A DNA stretch of 60,625 bases from an uncultured Bacteroidales bacterium (GTDB lineage Bacteria > Bacteroidota > Bacteroidia > Bacteroidales > UBA11471). Shown in pieces: positions 9,201 to 16,221 of the stretch. The DNA lies in contig CANQAM010000011.1 of assembly GCA_947589325.1 (NCBI GenBank), positions 1-60,625 on the forward strand, written 5' to 3'. Within the stretch, counting starts at the first letter, position 1, and the number at the start of each line of letters is the position of its first letter. The position numbers and the translations under genes are program-made. Under the pieces are notes generated by a model, which ran no database searches, was not told the DNA's origin, and saw nothing but the letters and a program-made list of their open reading frames with translations.

Positions 9201-9717
9201 CGTGCGCATCGACGACGACCCGAAGCAGGAATATGTGATAAACGACTATTTCGTGCCGGTTGCAGGACAGTTCGGATTAGGCGACGTCTATTACGAACTG
9301 CCGGAGCTTTCGGAAGGCAAACACACGCTTTCGTTCACGGTGTGGGACACCGACGAAAATTCCGCGCGCCAATCGCTGCGCTTTACCGTGAAGAAAGGAT
9401 TGAAACCGCGCATCTACGAGCTGTACCCGTCGCAAAGTCCGGTAAGCGATGTCGCGCAATTCCACTTGCGGCACGACCGCCCGAATATGTTGATGACGAT
9501 AAAACTCTCCATATTCAACTGGTTGGGCAGCGAAGTGTGGACCACGGAAGTAACCGGTATGTCAGACCTCTGGAAGTCCGTACCCATCGAATGGCAGCTC
9601 ACCGACAAAGCGGGAAGGCGCGTTCCGGGAGGCATCTATCTCTATCGGGCAGTCATATCGGTAAACGGCGGCAGCGAAGCCACGAAGACACAAAAAATCA
9701 TGGTTACTCCACAATAA
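6292..9717 (+). CDS. porU: PorU, type IX secretion system sortase (C25-family peptidase)
   Basis: A 1141-residue exported protein with an N-terminal signal sequence (MKKYKLLFLTLIVFLSAEAG). The central gingipain-like C25 domain carries the catalytic histidine in DYVGHGSPREW (H641) and the catalytic cysteine in ITATCSFSRFDD (C674). The C-terminus (from about GLKPRIYELYPS) is an immunoglobulin-like, FlgD-type region ending in GGIYLYRAVI and TQKIMVTPQ. In Porphyromonas, PorU is a cell-surface sortase that removes the C-terminal domain of T9SS cargo and links the cargo to anionic lipopolysaccharide. The porV gene follows 27 bases downstream, the conserved order. Length and both catalytic residues indicate an intact enzyme. 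Confidence 0.95.
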   Translation: MKKYKLLFLTLIVFLSAEAGAPSLLRAATARYAENSVLASGTWVKIGVEESGIYQLSYNELREYGFSDPARVAVFGYGGAMLSEDFSTAYIDDLPQVPALHTGSKLIFYAQGVVSWSVRNGLFARTRNPYSTSGYYFLTQLDETPAAPATIPSADDAAATTVTTFHDHILHETEATNPGHTGRNFYGENFLYTSVQNFTFDAAGITDTPVNLQMNLLSKSTTSTATWRINVNQNLLREVSVAPILSDAEYKSGTESSIQSTFHPNANDADVVRISYSCANASAAYLDYILLDIERELRLYDGKVAFRRKDASAKRLRYVVSATGASAFHLWDVTQPSAPCEIAAKTSGDGTYSFVPAETALREYVAFDAGATFPSPAFVGTISPQNLHAAPQTDFIILSPPAFVDEARRLGEFHLQKDSLSYLIVQPTAIYNEFSSGTPDATAIRRFMKMLYDRAGNDESQRPQYLLLFGDGTYDNPRVTAEWASLTYPLLLTFQADESADERNSFVTDDYFGFLHDNEGSDLRRASLDIGIGRFPVRTKNEAANVVDKIIAYAANTDYGYWKNDICLVADDGNNGDHMEQCEEVAAVLQQKNPASFIHKIYIDAYNRVSVATGATYPDAKMQMLDLLKKDGVLVIDYVGHGSPREWTGEKILEWSDISNMYVSRLPLWITATCSFSRFDDLTNSGGEELFLNPQGGGIALISTSRVVYIHANGLINKAIAEHLFDREPDGQTIRLGDVVRRGKNAVASNADDILMNKLSYLLLGDPALRLAVPSYQMKITEINDLQPTENEENIELNARAWVTVKGEAQSADGERIEDFNGMIYPRLYDSEREIVTAGNGNDGERVPFTFSRRDNILYTGRDSIRNGQFEFTFKMPRELNYSDLSGLFNLYAYDDAGREAQGMNDRFIVGGMDTEAEADTEGPQIHAMYLNTADFNSGDEVNETPVFIAQVEDKSGINISGIGLGHDMTVRIDDDPKQEYVINDYFVPVAGQFGLGDVYYELPELSEGKHTLSFTVWDTDENSARQSLRFTVKKGLKPRIYELYPSQSPVSDVAQFHLRHDRPNMLMTIKLSIFNWLGSEVWTTEVTGMSDLWKSVPIEWQLTDKAGRRVPGGIYLYRAVISVNGGSEATKTQKIMVTPQ

Positions 9718-9744
9718 AAGGGTAAAAAAGGAAGTTTATATTCT

Positions 9745-10998
9745 ATGAAAGATATACGGACAATGAAAGATATACTGAAAATTTCCCTGTTGTGTGCGTT
9801 GTCATATATGCTCGCCCTGCCGGCGTATGCCGATGACGACGAGGGGAAAAATATGTTCAACCCCATCACGACGGGCGTAACGACACTGAGCATCGCCCCC
9901 GACGCACGCGGCGGCGGTATGGGCGATTTGGGTGCTGCCACCGACCCCGACGTCAATTCGCAATACTGGAATCCGGCGAAATATGCCTTTGCATTCAGCA
10001 GTGCCGGAGTGGCTTTTTCCTATACGCCGTGGCTGCGGAAATTGGTAAACGACATCAATTTGGTATATGCGGCAGGCTATTGGAAATTCGGCGGCAACGA
10101 CTTGCAGGCATTGAGCGCATCGCTGCGCTACTTCTCGCTGGGCTCGGTGCCGCTGTACGACTCGAACAACAATCTCCAAAATACGGTGAATCCGTATGAA
10201 ATGGCTATCGACGTAGGCTACTCGCGTAAGCTGGCATCGTCGTTTTCGATGGGTGTCGTATTCCGATTCATCTATTCCGATATGGGATTCGGCGGCATCT
10301 CTTCGGCAGAGGATATGTCGGGAGCAGCGGCTTTCGCCGCCGACATATCCGGCTACCAGACGGTATATCCCGTCATCGGTCGCAACGAATGCCAGTTCTC
10401 GTGGGGATTCAACATCTCGAACATCGGCTCGAAAGTGTCGTACGACGGCGGTACGAACAGCGCATTCCTCCCGACCAACCTGCGACTCGGCTTTTCGTTC
10501 CTGTTCCCGATATACGACTACAATACCATAGCGATAAACTTCGACGCCAACAAACTGTTAGTGCCTGCGGCTCCCCGTCAGAGCGACTACTCCTATATCG
10601 ACGAAGAGGGCAACACGCAGTACGATATGGAAAAATACGAACAAGCCAAAGAGGATTTCAACAACATGGGTTCCATTGCCGGCATCTTCAAATCGTTCCA
10701 CGATGCACCGGGCGGATTCAAGGAAGAGATGCGGGAAATCTATTTTTCGGCGGGTCTCGAATACTCCTATAACCGCCGCTTCTTCTTGCGGGCAGGTTAC
10801 TACTACGAAAACAAATACAAGGGCAACCGGCAATATGCCACTTTCGGTACGGGCTTCTCGCTCAACGTCTTTTCGCTCGATGTCGCCTACGTACTGGCTA
10901 CGGCGCAAAGCAGCCCGCTCGACCAGACGCTGCGCTTCTCGCTGGCTTTCGACATGGACGGCATTAAAAGTTTGGTCAATCGCCGGCGCCGCCGGTAA
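9745..10998 (+). CDS. porV: PorV (LptO), outer-membrane component of type IX secretion
   Basis: A 417-residue FadL-like outer-membrane barrel protein. After the signal peptide (to about AYA, residue 29) comes the characteristic N-terminal block NMFNPITTGVTTLSIAPDA, then GGGMGDLGAATDPDVNSQYW and NPAKYAF, which is highly diagnostic of PorV. PorV collects cargo leaving the translocon and docks it to PorU. The C-terminus ends with a beta-strand signature followed by a short basic tail NRRRRR. Starting at 9745 gives a 12-residue n-region before the hydrophobic core. An internal ATG at 9763 would also give a good signal peptide. The ispF gene follows after 15 bases. Confidence 0.95.
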   Translation: MKDIRTMKDILKISLLCALSYMLALPAYADDDEGKNMFNPITTGVTTLSIAPDARGGGMGDLGAATDPDVNSQYWNPAKYAFAFSSAGVAFSYTPWLRKLVNDINLVYAAGYWKFGGNDLQALSASLRYFSLGSVPLYDSNNNLQNTVNPYEMAIDVGYSRKLASSFSMGVVFRFIYSDMGFGGISSAEDMSGAAAFAADISGYQTVYPVIGRNECQFSWGFNISNIGSKVSYDGGTNSAFLPTNLRLGFSFLFPIYDYNTIAINFDANKLLVPAAPRQSDYSYIDEEGNTQYDMEKYEQAKEDFNNMGSIAGIFKSFHDAPGGFKEEMREIYFSAGLEYSYNRRFFLRAGYYYENKYKGNRQYATFGTGFSLNVFSLDVAYVLATAQSSPLDQTLRFSLAFDMDGIKSLVNRRRRR

Positions 10999-11013
10999 AA
11001 GAAAGGGCAGGAC

Positions 11014-11493
11014 ATGAAAATGCGGGTAGGATTCGGCTTTGATGTTCACCGATTGGTCGAGGGTCGGGAACTGTGGTTAGGCGGCATACGCATAGAACAT
11101 ACACTCGGTTTGTTGGGACACTCCGACGCCGACGTGCTGATACACGCCTTGTGCGATGCCCTGTTGGGCGCAGCGGCGATGCGCGACATCGGATTTCACT
11201 TTCCCGACACCGCCGACGAATACAAGGGCATCGACAGCAAAATACTGCTGCGCGACACCGTGCAGCTCGTGCGGTCGAAAGGTTGGGAAATAGGCAATGC
11301 CGATATCACCGTGTGCGCCGAACGCCCGAAACTCAATCCCCACATTCCCGCCATGCAGCAATGCCTGTCCGAAGTCATGGGCATCGATGCCGGCGACGTG
11401 TCGATAAAAGCCACGACGACCGAACGACTGGGCTTCACGGGACGGGAAGAGGGCATCGCCGCCTATGCCGTCGTGCTGTTGGAAAAATCCTAA
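11014..11493 (+). CDS. ispF: 2-C-methyl-D-erythritol 2,4-cyclodiphosphate synthase
   Basis: A 159-residue enzyme of the MEP isoprenoid pathway. It cyclises CDP-ME 2-phosphate to MEcPP, releasing CMP. Metal-site residues are visible as D10 and H12 in GFGFDVHRL and H44 in DVLIHALCDALLGA. Also present are LLGHSDAD (33-40), DIGFHFPDT and the C-terminal signature IKATTTERLGFTGREEG. Length is usual for the family, a homotrimer. It sits 15 bases downstream of porV and 11 bases upstream of an unknown exported protein, so it is probably co-transcribed with them. Confidence 0.97.
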   Translation: MKMRVGFGFDVHRLVEGRELWLGGIRIEHTLGLLGHSDADVLIHALCDALLGAAAMRDIGFHFPDTADEYKGIDSKILLRDTVQLVRSKGWEIGNADITVCAERPKLNPHIPAMQQCLSEVMGIDAGDVSIKATTTERLGFTGREEGIAAYAVVLLEKS

Positions 11494-11504
11494 AAAACAG
11501 AATC

Positions 11505-12146
11505 ATGAAACGTCTCTTGGGAATACTCCTTGTCCTGTTGCCGGGGACAGCCGCCTTGCAGGCGCAGGGAGGGAGTTCCGTTCCGGCAGGACGGTCGGGA
11601 GGCGCTGCGATAGAGTTTGTCGGTGCGGAATGCCCCGACGGCACCGACTTGTTTCTGCTCGAAGGCGTACCCGCCAAATTGAATGCTGGCGGAGTGCTGT
11701 TTTCCCGCCTGCAAGAGATAAACGGTCTTTATGCCGACACGCTCTGCATCTATCAGAGCGACAGCCGCTACCTCGCCTACATAAAAGTAAACCGGCAGTT
11801 TTACGGTTATTGGATTGATGAAGAGCGAATCGGAAAAGCCTATCTATCGACCCTCGTTTCGTTTCCGATGATAAGCCGCATTTTTTTGAATGCCGCAAAT
11901 GCCGGCGCGCAAGGGCTGAAACTGTTGGTCGATTTCACGCTCTGCATCTACGACCGGCAGAGCGATATGGTACAAATCATGCACCCGTTCCTCTATGCGG
12001 CGGAGCAGCCGAAAAAAGAGCATCGGAAAATACAAATCATGCAGCCCGAAGGAGTGGCTATCGACTATCCGCTGGTCGATGAAATGCAGACGGCTCTCGC
12101 AGCGGAATATGCAAAAATCTGTCGGGAATACGGTCTTACCCGTTAA
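11505..12146 (+). CDS. Exported protein of unknown function
   Basis: A 213-residue protein I do not recognise. Residues 1-20 (MKRLLGILLVLLPGTAALQA) look like a signal peptide. The mature part is soluble-looking, with no further obvious membrane segment and two cysteines in the segments TLCIYQSD and TLCIYDRQ, a loose internal similarity. It starts 11 bases after ispF and is the last gene of the FAH-porU-porV-ispF run, so it is likely expressed with T9SS genes. Whether it serves secretion is only a guess from position. There is no C-terminal T9SS sorting domain, so it is probably periplasmic. Confidence 0.75.
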   Translation: MKRLLGILLVLLPGTAALQAQGGSSVPAGRSGGAAIEFVGAECPDGTDLFLLEGVPAKLNAGGVLFSRLQEINGLYADTLCIYQSDSRYLAYIKVNRQFYGYWIDEERIGKAYLSTLVSFPMISRIFLNAANAGAQGLKLLVDFTLCIYDRQSDMVQIMHPFLYAAEQPKKEHRKIQIMQPEGVAIDYPLVDEMQTALAAEYAKICREYGLTR

Positions 12147-12157
12147 GTTTCTTCCCT

Positions 12158-12526
12158 TCAGAAATTAAAAAAATAATTCATAAAGAAATTCCAGAACGTA
12201 ACGACGCCGATTGCAAAAATTTTGGAGAGATAAAAATTCAGACGCAGGCGGTCGTTAAGCAGATAGATGACGGCATTATTGATGAGCAGTCCGATAAGCG
12301 ATATGCCGATAAAACGCAGGTATTGCGCTGCTATGGCGGGGTCGTCGCTCTCAAAAGTCCAGATACGGTTGAGCAGATAATTACTCGTGGCAGCGCAAAT
12401 GAACCCTGAGGAATTGGCGATATATTTGTTCAGGCGGCAGATTTCTTTCAAAAACCACGTAATGCCGAAATCGACAAAAACACCGGAACCGCCGACGACA
12501 CAGAATTTTATGAATTGCCAAATCAT
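12158..12526 (-). CDS. GtrA family membrane protein
   Basis: A 122-residue protein with four predicted membrane helices. It has the GtrA signature near the N-terminus (FIKFCVVGGSGVFVDFGITW) and a conserved SNYLLNRIWTF after the second helix. GtrA proteins are thought to move or hold polyprenyl-linked sugars at the membrane. The start is ATG 12524-12526 (MIWQFIKF). A longer reading would need a TTG inside the upstream gene. It lies 8 bases after the GT39-type gene, a pairing that suggests joint use of a lipid-linked sugar. It converges with the exported-protein gene ending at 12146. Confidence 0.88.
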   Translation of the reverse strand: MIWQFIKFCVVGGSGVFVDFGITWFLKEICRLNKYIANSSGFICAATSNYLLNRIWTFESDDPAIAAQYLRFIGISLIGLLINNAVIYLLNDRLRLNFYLSKIFAIGVVTFWNFFMNYFFNF

Positions 12527-12534
12527 AGTTGTCG

Positions 12535-14229
12535 TTATTTTATTTCCACTTTTCTTCGCGAAGAATTGTACCAAAACGCAAGGGGCCGACGATGAAGGGC
12601 AAATCCCGAATCGTACGTTTTGCAGGGAATATCGTCGGGCACGGGAACCGTTACCGTCGCCACCGCCGACGAAGCAGCCGGCAGCAAAAGCGACAAATTC
12701 ACCGGCAGGGCAAATCTCAATTTCTTGGCGGAAAGTAGGAAAAGCAGTTCCGTATCTTCTCCGCCGACAGTGATATCATACGGATAAGGATTGACAAACG
12801 TCAGCGTGCAACGCAGTGTGTCGCCCCTACGAAGAAGGGTATCGCCGCCGGCATAAGTCATCTCGACAAGGCGCACCGGTTGAAAATCATCGACAGGGGT
12901 ATATACGAATTTACGCCCGTTCGCCAACAGCACTTCGTTTTCTTTCAGCGGTTCGCCGCCGGCTTTTTCCAAAGAGCCGCTTAAAATATCTTTACCGATG
13001 AAACGGGTATCGTCGTCGCGAAACTGCCATTGGCTGGTGCGGTAGAAGAAATCAGGCTGGCAATAGGCTTCTCCGCCCGTATAGAAAATATACTTCGATG
13101 CAATGGCATAACTGCCGCCAAACACGACGGGACGCCCGTCGGCAACTGCGGCGACGGATTCAAACGACGGTCGGTTGTCGAATATCTCGAAGCGGATATG
13201 CAGCGGATTCCATACCATCTCTATCCGCATCAACAGAGCAAGTGCAATGGTTATCCAGCCTACGGTCATGGCATATTTCCTCACGCGGGCCGTCCGCTCC
13301 TGCTGTGACAGATAACGGAATAGCACGGATATCAACCCGAATGCGGCAACGATGAGCCACTGCGGCTGCACACGCCCTTTGAATGTGGAAACAGTGAAAA
13401 ACAGGAAAAAGAGTATCGGCAGCCAATAGAGCGCCCGCTCGACGGCATTTTGCGGCTTGACGTGTTTCCACGCCATGAAATAGAGCGGGAAAAGAAGGGG
13501 ATTGAACACGGCAACGGTATTAAGCAGGTGTTCCGTGATGTTGGAAAAGCGAAATATGCCGTTACGGTCGTGCAGGTGATAGGAGAATGATACCCACCCG
13601 TTGGCGTCCTGCCAAAAGAGATGCGGCAGGATAAGAAGCAGAGCGATGATACCGCCCAGATACAAGCGGGGGCGCAGCAGCAAACGCGGATTGACGGCAA
13701 CGGAAAAGAGTACGACCAAAGCCCCGTGATATTTGCTGTATGCCATCAGCGCCATGGAGATGCCGAGCAAAAGAGTGTCGAGCCACGTATCGTGTTCGGC
13801 AAAACGTTTGAAACAGAGTAAAAAGAGGGCTGTGGTAAGCAGCAGAGGCACATCGGGTACGGCAAGAAATCCGTAAAGTTCCAAAATGGGAAGAGCCGCA
13901 GAGAGAATGACAAATAGGCACGCATCGTGGCAGTCGGCTTCGGCAGGGCGAATGATGCGCCACAATATCCACAGATAGAGAGGCTGTGCCAGCGTAAAGA
14001 AAAAGCGCACTCCTATTTCATCGCCGAGAAAACGCCCTGCGGCAATGAGCCATGCCGTCATGGGCGGGTGGTCGAAATAGCCCCAGTCGGGTCGGGCGGC
14101 AAACATGTAATAATAGGCTTCGTCGTGCGCCAATTCGGTGAATGCCGCCTGCCACAGATTGACGAGCCACCACAGGAGCAAAGCTCCGAGTACATAACTG
14201 TCTGCCGTTTTTATGCTGCGTACTTTCAT
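12535..14229 (-). CDS. GT39/ArnT-like membrane glycosyltransferase
   Basis: A 564-residue GT-C fold glycosyltransferase. Many membrane helices occupy about residues 10-350. The first periplasmic loop has ELAHDEAYYYMFA with HDE at 35-37, followed by DWGYFDHPPM (DHPP at 53-56), typical of the PMT/ArnT superfamily that uses lipid-phosphate sugars. The C-terminal 180 residues form a soluble extracytoplasmic domain. Donor and acceptor are unknown; addition of a sugar to lipid A or another envelope glycan is possible. The start ATG directly follows the stop of cdaA (TAAATG), and GtrA follows, so these are co-transcribed. Confidence 0.85.
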   Translation of the reverse strand: MKVRSIKTADSYVLGALLLWWLVNLWQAAFTELAHDEAYYYMFAARPDWGYFDHPPMTAWLIAAGRFLGDEIGVRFFFTLAQPLYLWILWRIIRPAEADCHDACLFVILSAALPILELYGFLAVPDVPLLLTTALFLLCFKRFAEHDTWLDTLLLGISMALMAYSKYHGALVVLFSVAVNPRLLLRPRLYLGGIIALLLILPHLFWQDANGWVSFSYHLHDRNGIFRFSNITEHLLNTVAVFNPLLFPLYFMAWKHVKPQNAVERALYWLPILFFLFFTVSTFKGRVQPQWLIVAAFGLISVLFRYLSQQERTARVRKYAMTVGWITIALALLMRIEMVWNPLHIRFEIFDNRPSFESVAAVADGRPVVFGGSYAIASKYIFYTGGEAYCQPDFFYRTSQWQFRDDDTRFIGKDILSGSLEKAGGEPLKENEVLLANGRKFVYTPVDDFQPVRLVEMTYAGGDTLLRRGDTLRCTLTFVNPYPYDITVGGEDTELLFLLSAKKLRFALPVNLSLLLPAASSAVATVTVPVPDDIPCKTYDSGFALHRRPLAFWYNSSRRKVEIK

Positions 14230-14994
14230 TTATCGGGCGGTGGTGAGTATCTGTTCCAATTCTTTGGTCGAAAGACGCAATTTGAAGCGGCCGTCCATAG
14301 CGACCGAAATGTTGCCCGTCTCTTCGGAAACAACGATGGATATGGCGTCGGTTTCCTGCGAAACACCCAGCGCCGCGCGATGCCGCAAGCCCAGCGATTT
14401 GGGAATGTCGAGGCTGTGCGATACGGGCAATATGCAGCCGGCAGAAACAATGCGGTTGTCGGCGATAATCATGGCTCCGTCGTGCAGCGGGCTGTTTTTG
14501 AAGAAGATATTTTCGATAAGGCGGGGATTGACGTCGGCATTGATGCGGTCGCCGGTACGTTCATAGGCAGCCAGCGGCATATTTCGCTCGATGATGATAA
14601 GGGCGCCCACTTTCCCCCGCGAAAGGTTGATGCAGGCATATACGATAGGGGCTATATAGGCGCGGTTCTCCTCTTTCTCCCTTGCGGGCAGAAGGAAGTC
14701 GAAAAGGAATCGCCACCGCCTGTGCGAGCCGAGTCCGACGAGAAACTGCCGTATCTCGTCGTGAAAAAGTATGACCAGTATAATGACGCCCACGCTCACG
14801 AGTTTGTCCATAATCGCCCCGATAAGCCGCATATCGAGAATGCGGGTTACGACTATCCAGATGCCTATGAATATCAGCACGCCGATGAATATGTTTATCG
14901 AACCGGAGTCTTTCATCAGCCGGTAAAGGCTGTACAGCAGCACAGCGACGATGAGAATGTCGAGAATGTCTTTGATGCCGAAATATGCGAACAT
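14230..14994 (-). CDS. cdaA: Diadenylate cyclase CdaA
   Basis: A 254-residue enzyme making cyclic di-AMP from two ATP. Three N-terminal membrane helices (about residues 10-80) are followed by the DAC catalytic domain with its two key motifs, DGA (172-174, in LHDGAMIIADN) and RHR (204-206, in GLRHRAALG). The architecture is that of CdaA/DacA and not DisA. The partner regulator CdaR (YbbR domain), next to cdaA in Firmicutes, is absent here. folP lies 2 bases upstream and the GT39-type gene directly downstream. Cyclic di-AMP typically controls potassium and osmotic balance. Confidence 0.95.
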   Translation of the reverse strand: MFAYFGIKDILDILIVAVLLYSLYRLMKDSGSINIFIGVLIFIGIWIVVTRILDMRLIGAIMDKLVSVGVIILVILFHDEIRQFLVGLGSHRRWRFLFDFLLPAREKEENRAYIAPIVYACINLSRGKVGALIIIERNMPLAAYERTGDRINADVNPRLIENIFFKNSPLHDGAMIIADNRIVSAGCILPVSHSLDIPKSLGLRHRAALGVSQETDAISIVVSEETGNISVAMDGRFKLRLSTKELEQILTTAR

Positions 14995-14996
14995 GA

Positions 14997-15854
14997 TTAT
15001 GCCATGAATGTTTTGGTTACGATTTTGACGGTTTCGACTGCCGCACGCACGTCGTGCACACGCAGTATTTTAGCCCCGCCCGCAAGGGCGAGAGCGTGGA
15101 GGACGCTCGTGCCGTTGAGCGACTCATCGGGCGTACAACCCAACAGCTTATATATCATCGACTTGCGCGACACACCTACCAGCAGCGGCAGCCCCAGCGC
15201 GTGCAGTTCGGGGAGGCGGTGCAGCAGGGTATAGTTTCCGTCGAGGGATTTTCCGAATCCGAATCCCGGGTCGAGTATGATGTCGCACACGCCGAGCCGA
15301 TGCAGGCGGTCTATCCGTTCGACGAAGTATGCCGTAATGTCTGCCATGAGGTCGGCATAATCGGTCTGTTGCTGCATGACTTGGGGTGTGCCCCGCATGT
15401 GCGTGAGGATATACGGCACTTTGCATTCGGCAACGACAGAGAACATCTCGCTGTCCAGCTCCCCGCCGGAAATGTCGTTCACTATTTGCACGCCGTACTC
15501 CCGAATGCTCCGGCGGGCGATTTCCGCACGGAACGTATCGACCGACACAACGGCGTCGGGGCAATTTTTCCGCACGAGCGAAAGGGCGCGGTCGAGCCGC
15601 CGCCACTCTTCCTCCGCAGAAATATGCTCCGCACCCGGGCGCGAAGAGTACGCCCCGATGTCTATCATATCGCCCCCTTCGTCGATAATGGCACGGGCGC
15701 GCGCCGCAATGGCGGCATCGTCGCCGCACCGGCTTCCGGCATAGAAAGAGTCGGGCGTAACGTTGAGTATGCCCATGACCAAAGGTCGGTCGAACGGCAA
15801 CAACTTACCGTTGATATTCAAGGCGAAAGATGAAAAACACTCGGGTCGTATCAT
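14997..15854 (-). CDS. folP: Dihydropteroate synthase
   Basis: A 285-residue TIM-barrel enzyme condensing 6-hydroxymethyl-dihydropterin pyrophosphate with p-aminobenzoate in folate synthesis. Visible signatures are MGILNVTPDSF (NVTPDSF at 31-37), DIGAYSSRPGA (65-75), VSVDTFR, IVNDISGG, ILDPGFGFGKS and the C-terminal RVHDV with the pterin-site histidine. Length is usual for the family. It is the target of sulfonamides in other bacteria. It sits 2 bases upstream of cdaA, a common Bacteroidetes pair. Confidence 0.97.
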   Translation of the reverse strand: MIRPECFSSFALNINGKLLPFDRPLVMGILNVTPDSFYAGSRCGDDAAIAARARAIIDEGGDMIDIGAYSSRPGAEHISAEEEWRRLDRALSLVRKNCPDAVVSVDTFRAEIARRSIREYGVQIVNDISGGELDSEMFSVVAECKVPYILTHMRGTPQVMQQQTDYADLMADITAYFVERIDRLHRLGVCDIILDPGFGFGKSLDGNYTLLHRLPELHALGLPLLVGVSRKSMIYKLLGCTPDESLNGTSVLHALALAGGAKILRVHDVRAAVETVKIVTKTFMA

Positions 15855-15932
15855 TCGATAAAAGAGTCGAAATCTATTTTTCGACGAAGATACTTTTTTT
15901 CAGTGAAAAATACACCTTCCGAGAGGGAGATT

Positions 15933-16220
15933 TTATTTCGGAATATCGTTTTCGCGTTCTATCGGCTGCAAATTCTGCCGGCGCGGCATATAGGTCTTCG
16001 CCTTTTTCGGGGCGGGTGTCGAAGCGGGACGCTCGAGCTGCCGTTCAAAAGCGGGGACTTCTTTTTCTATCCATACGGTGTCGTTCAGCGTTACGACCTC
16101 GCTCCGGCGCACATAAGTGCGAACGGCAAGGGTCGCTGCGATGGCGACAAGCAGCACGATGACGGCGATGCGCTCGCCGCGCGTAAAATACCATAATCGC
16201 TGCCGGTCATCGTGTATCAT
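15933..16220 (-). CDS. Small single-pass membrane protein, possible ComEA-like N-terminal stub
   Basis: A 95-residue protein with one membrane helix (about residues 16-33) after a short cytoplasmic start, MIHDDRQRLWYFTRGER. The rest is a polar, Pro/Arg/Lys-rich tail. The WYFTRGERIAVIVLLVAIA start resembles the N-terminus of the large helix-hairpin-helix (ComEA-like) proteins of Bacteroidetes as I remember them, but no helix-hairpin-helix follows and the 78-base gap to folP cannot hold one. It begins 1 base after the transporter stop, so it is co-transcribed. It could equally be an unrelated small protein. Function is unknown. Confidence 0.6.
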   Translation of the reverse strand: MIHDDRQRLWYFTRGERIAVIVLLVAIAATLAVRTYVRRSEVVTLNDTVWIEKEVPAFERQLERPASTPAPKKAKTYMPRRQNLQPIERENDIPK

Positions 16221-16221
16221 G

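Noticed and set aside
14230-14994. DisA-type DNA-scanning diadenylate cyclase
   Set aside because: It has three N-terminal membrane helices and no helix-hairpin-helix or DNA-binding region, so it is the CdaA type.
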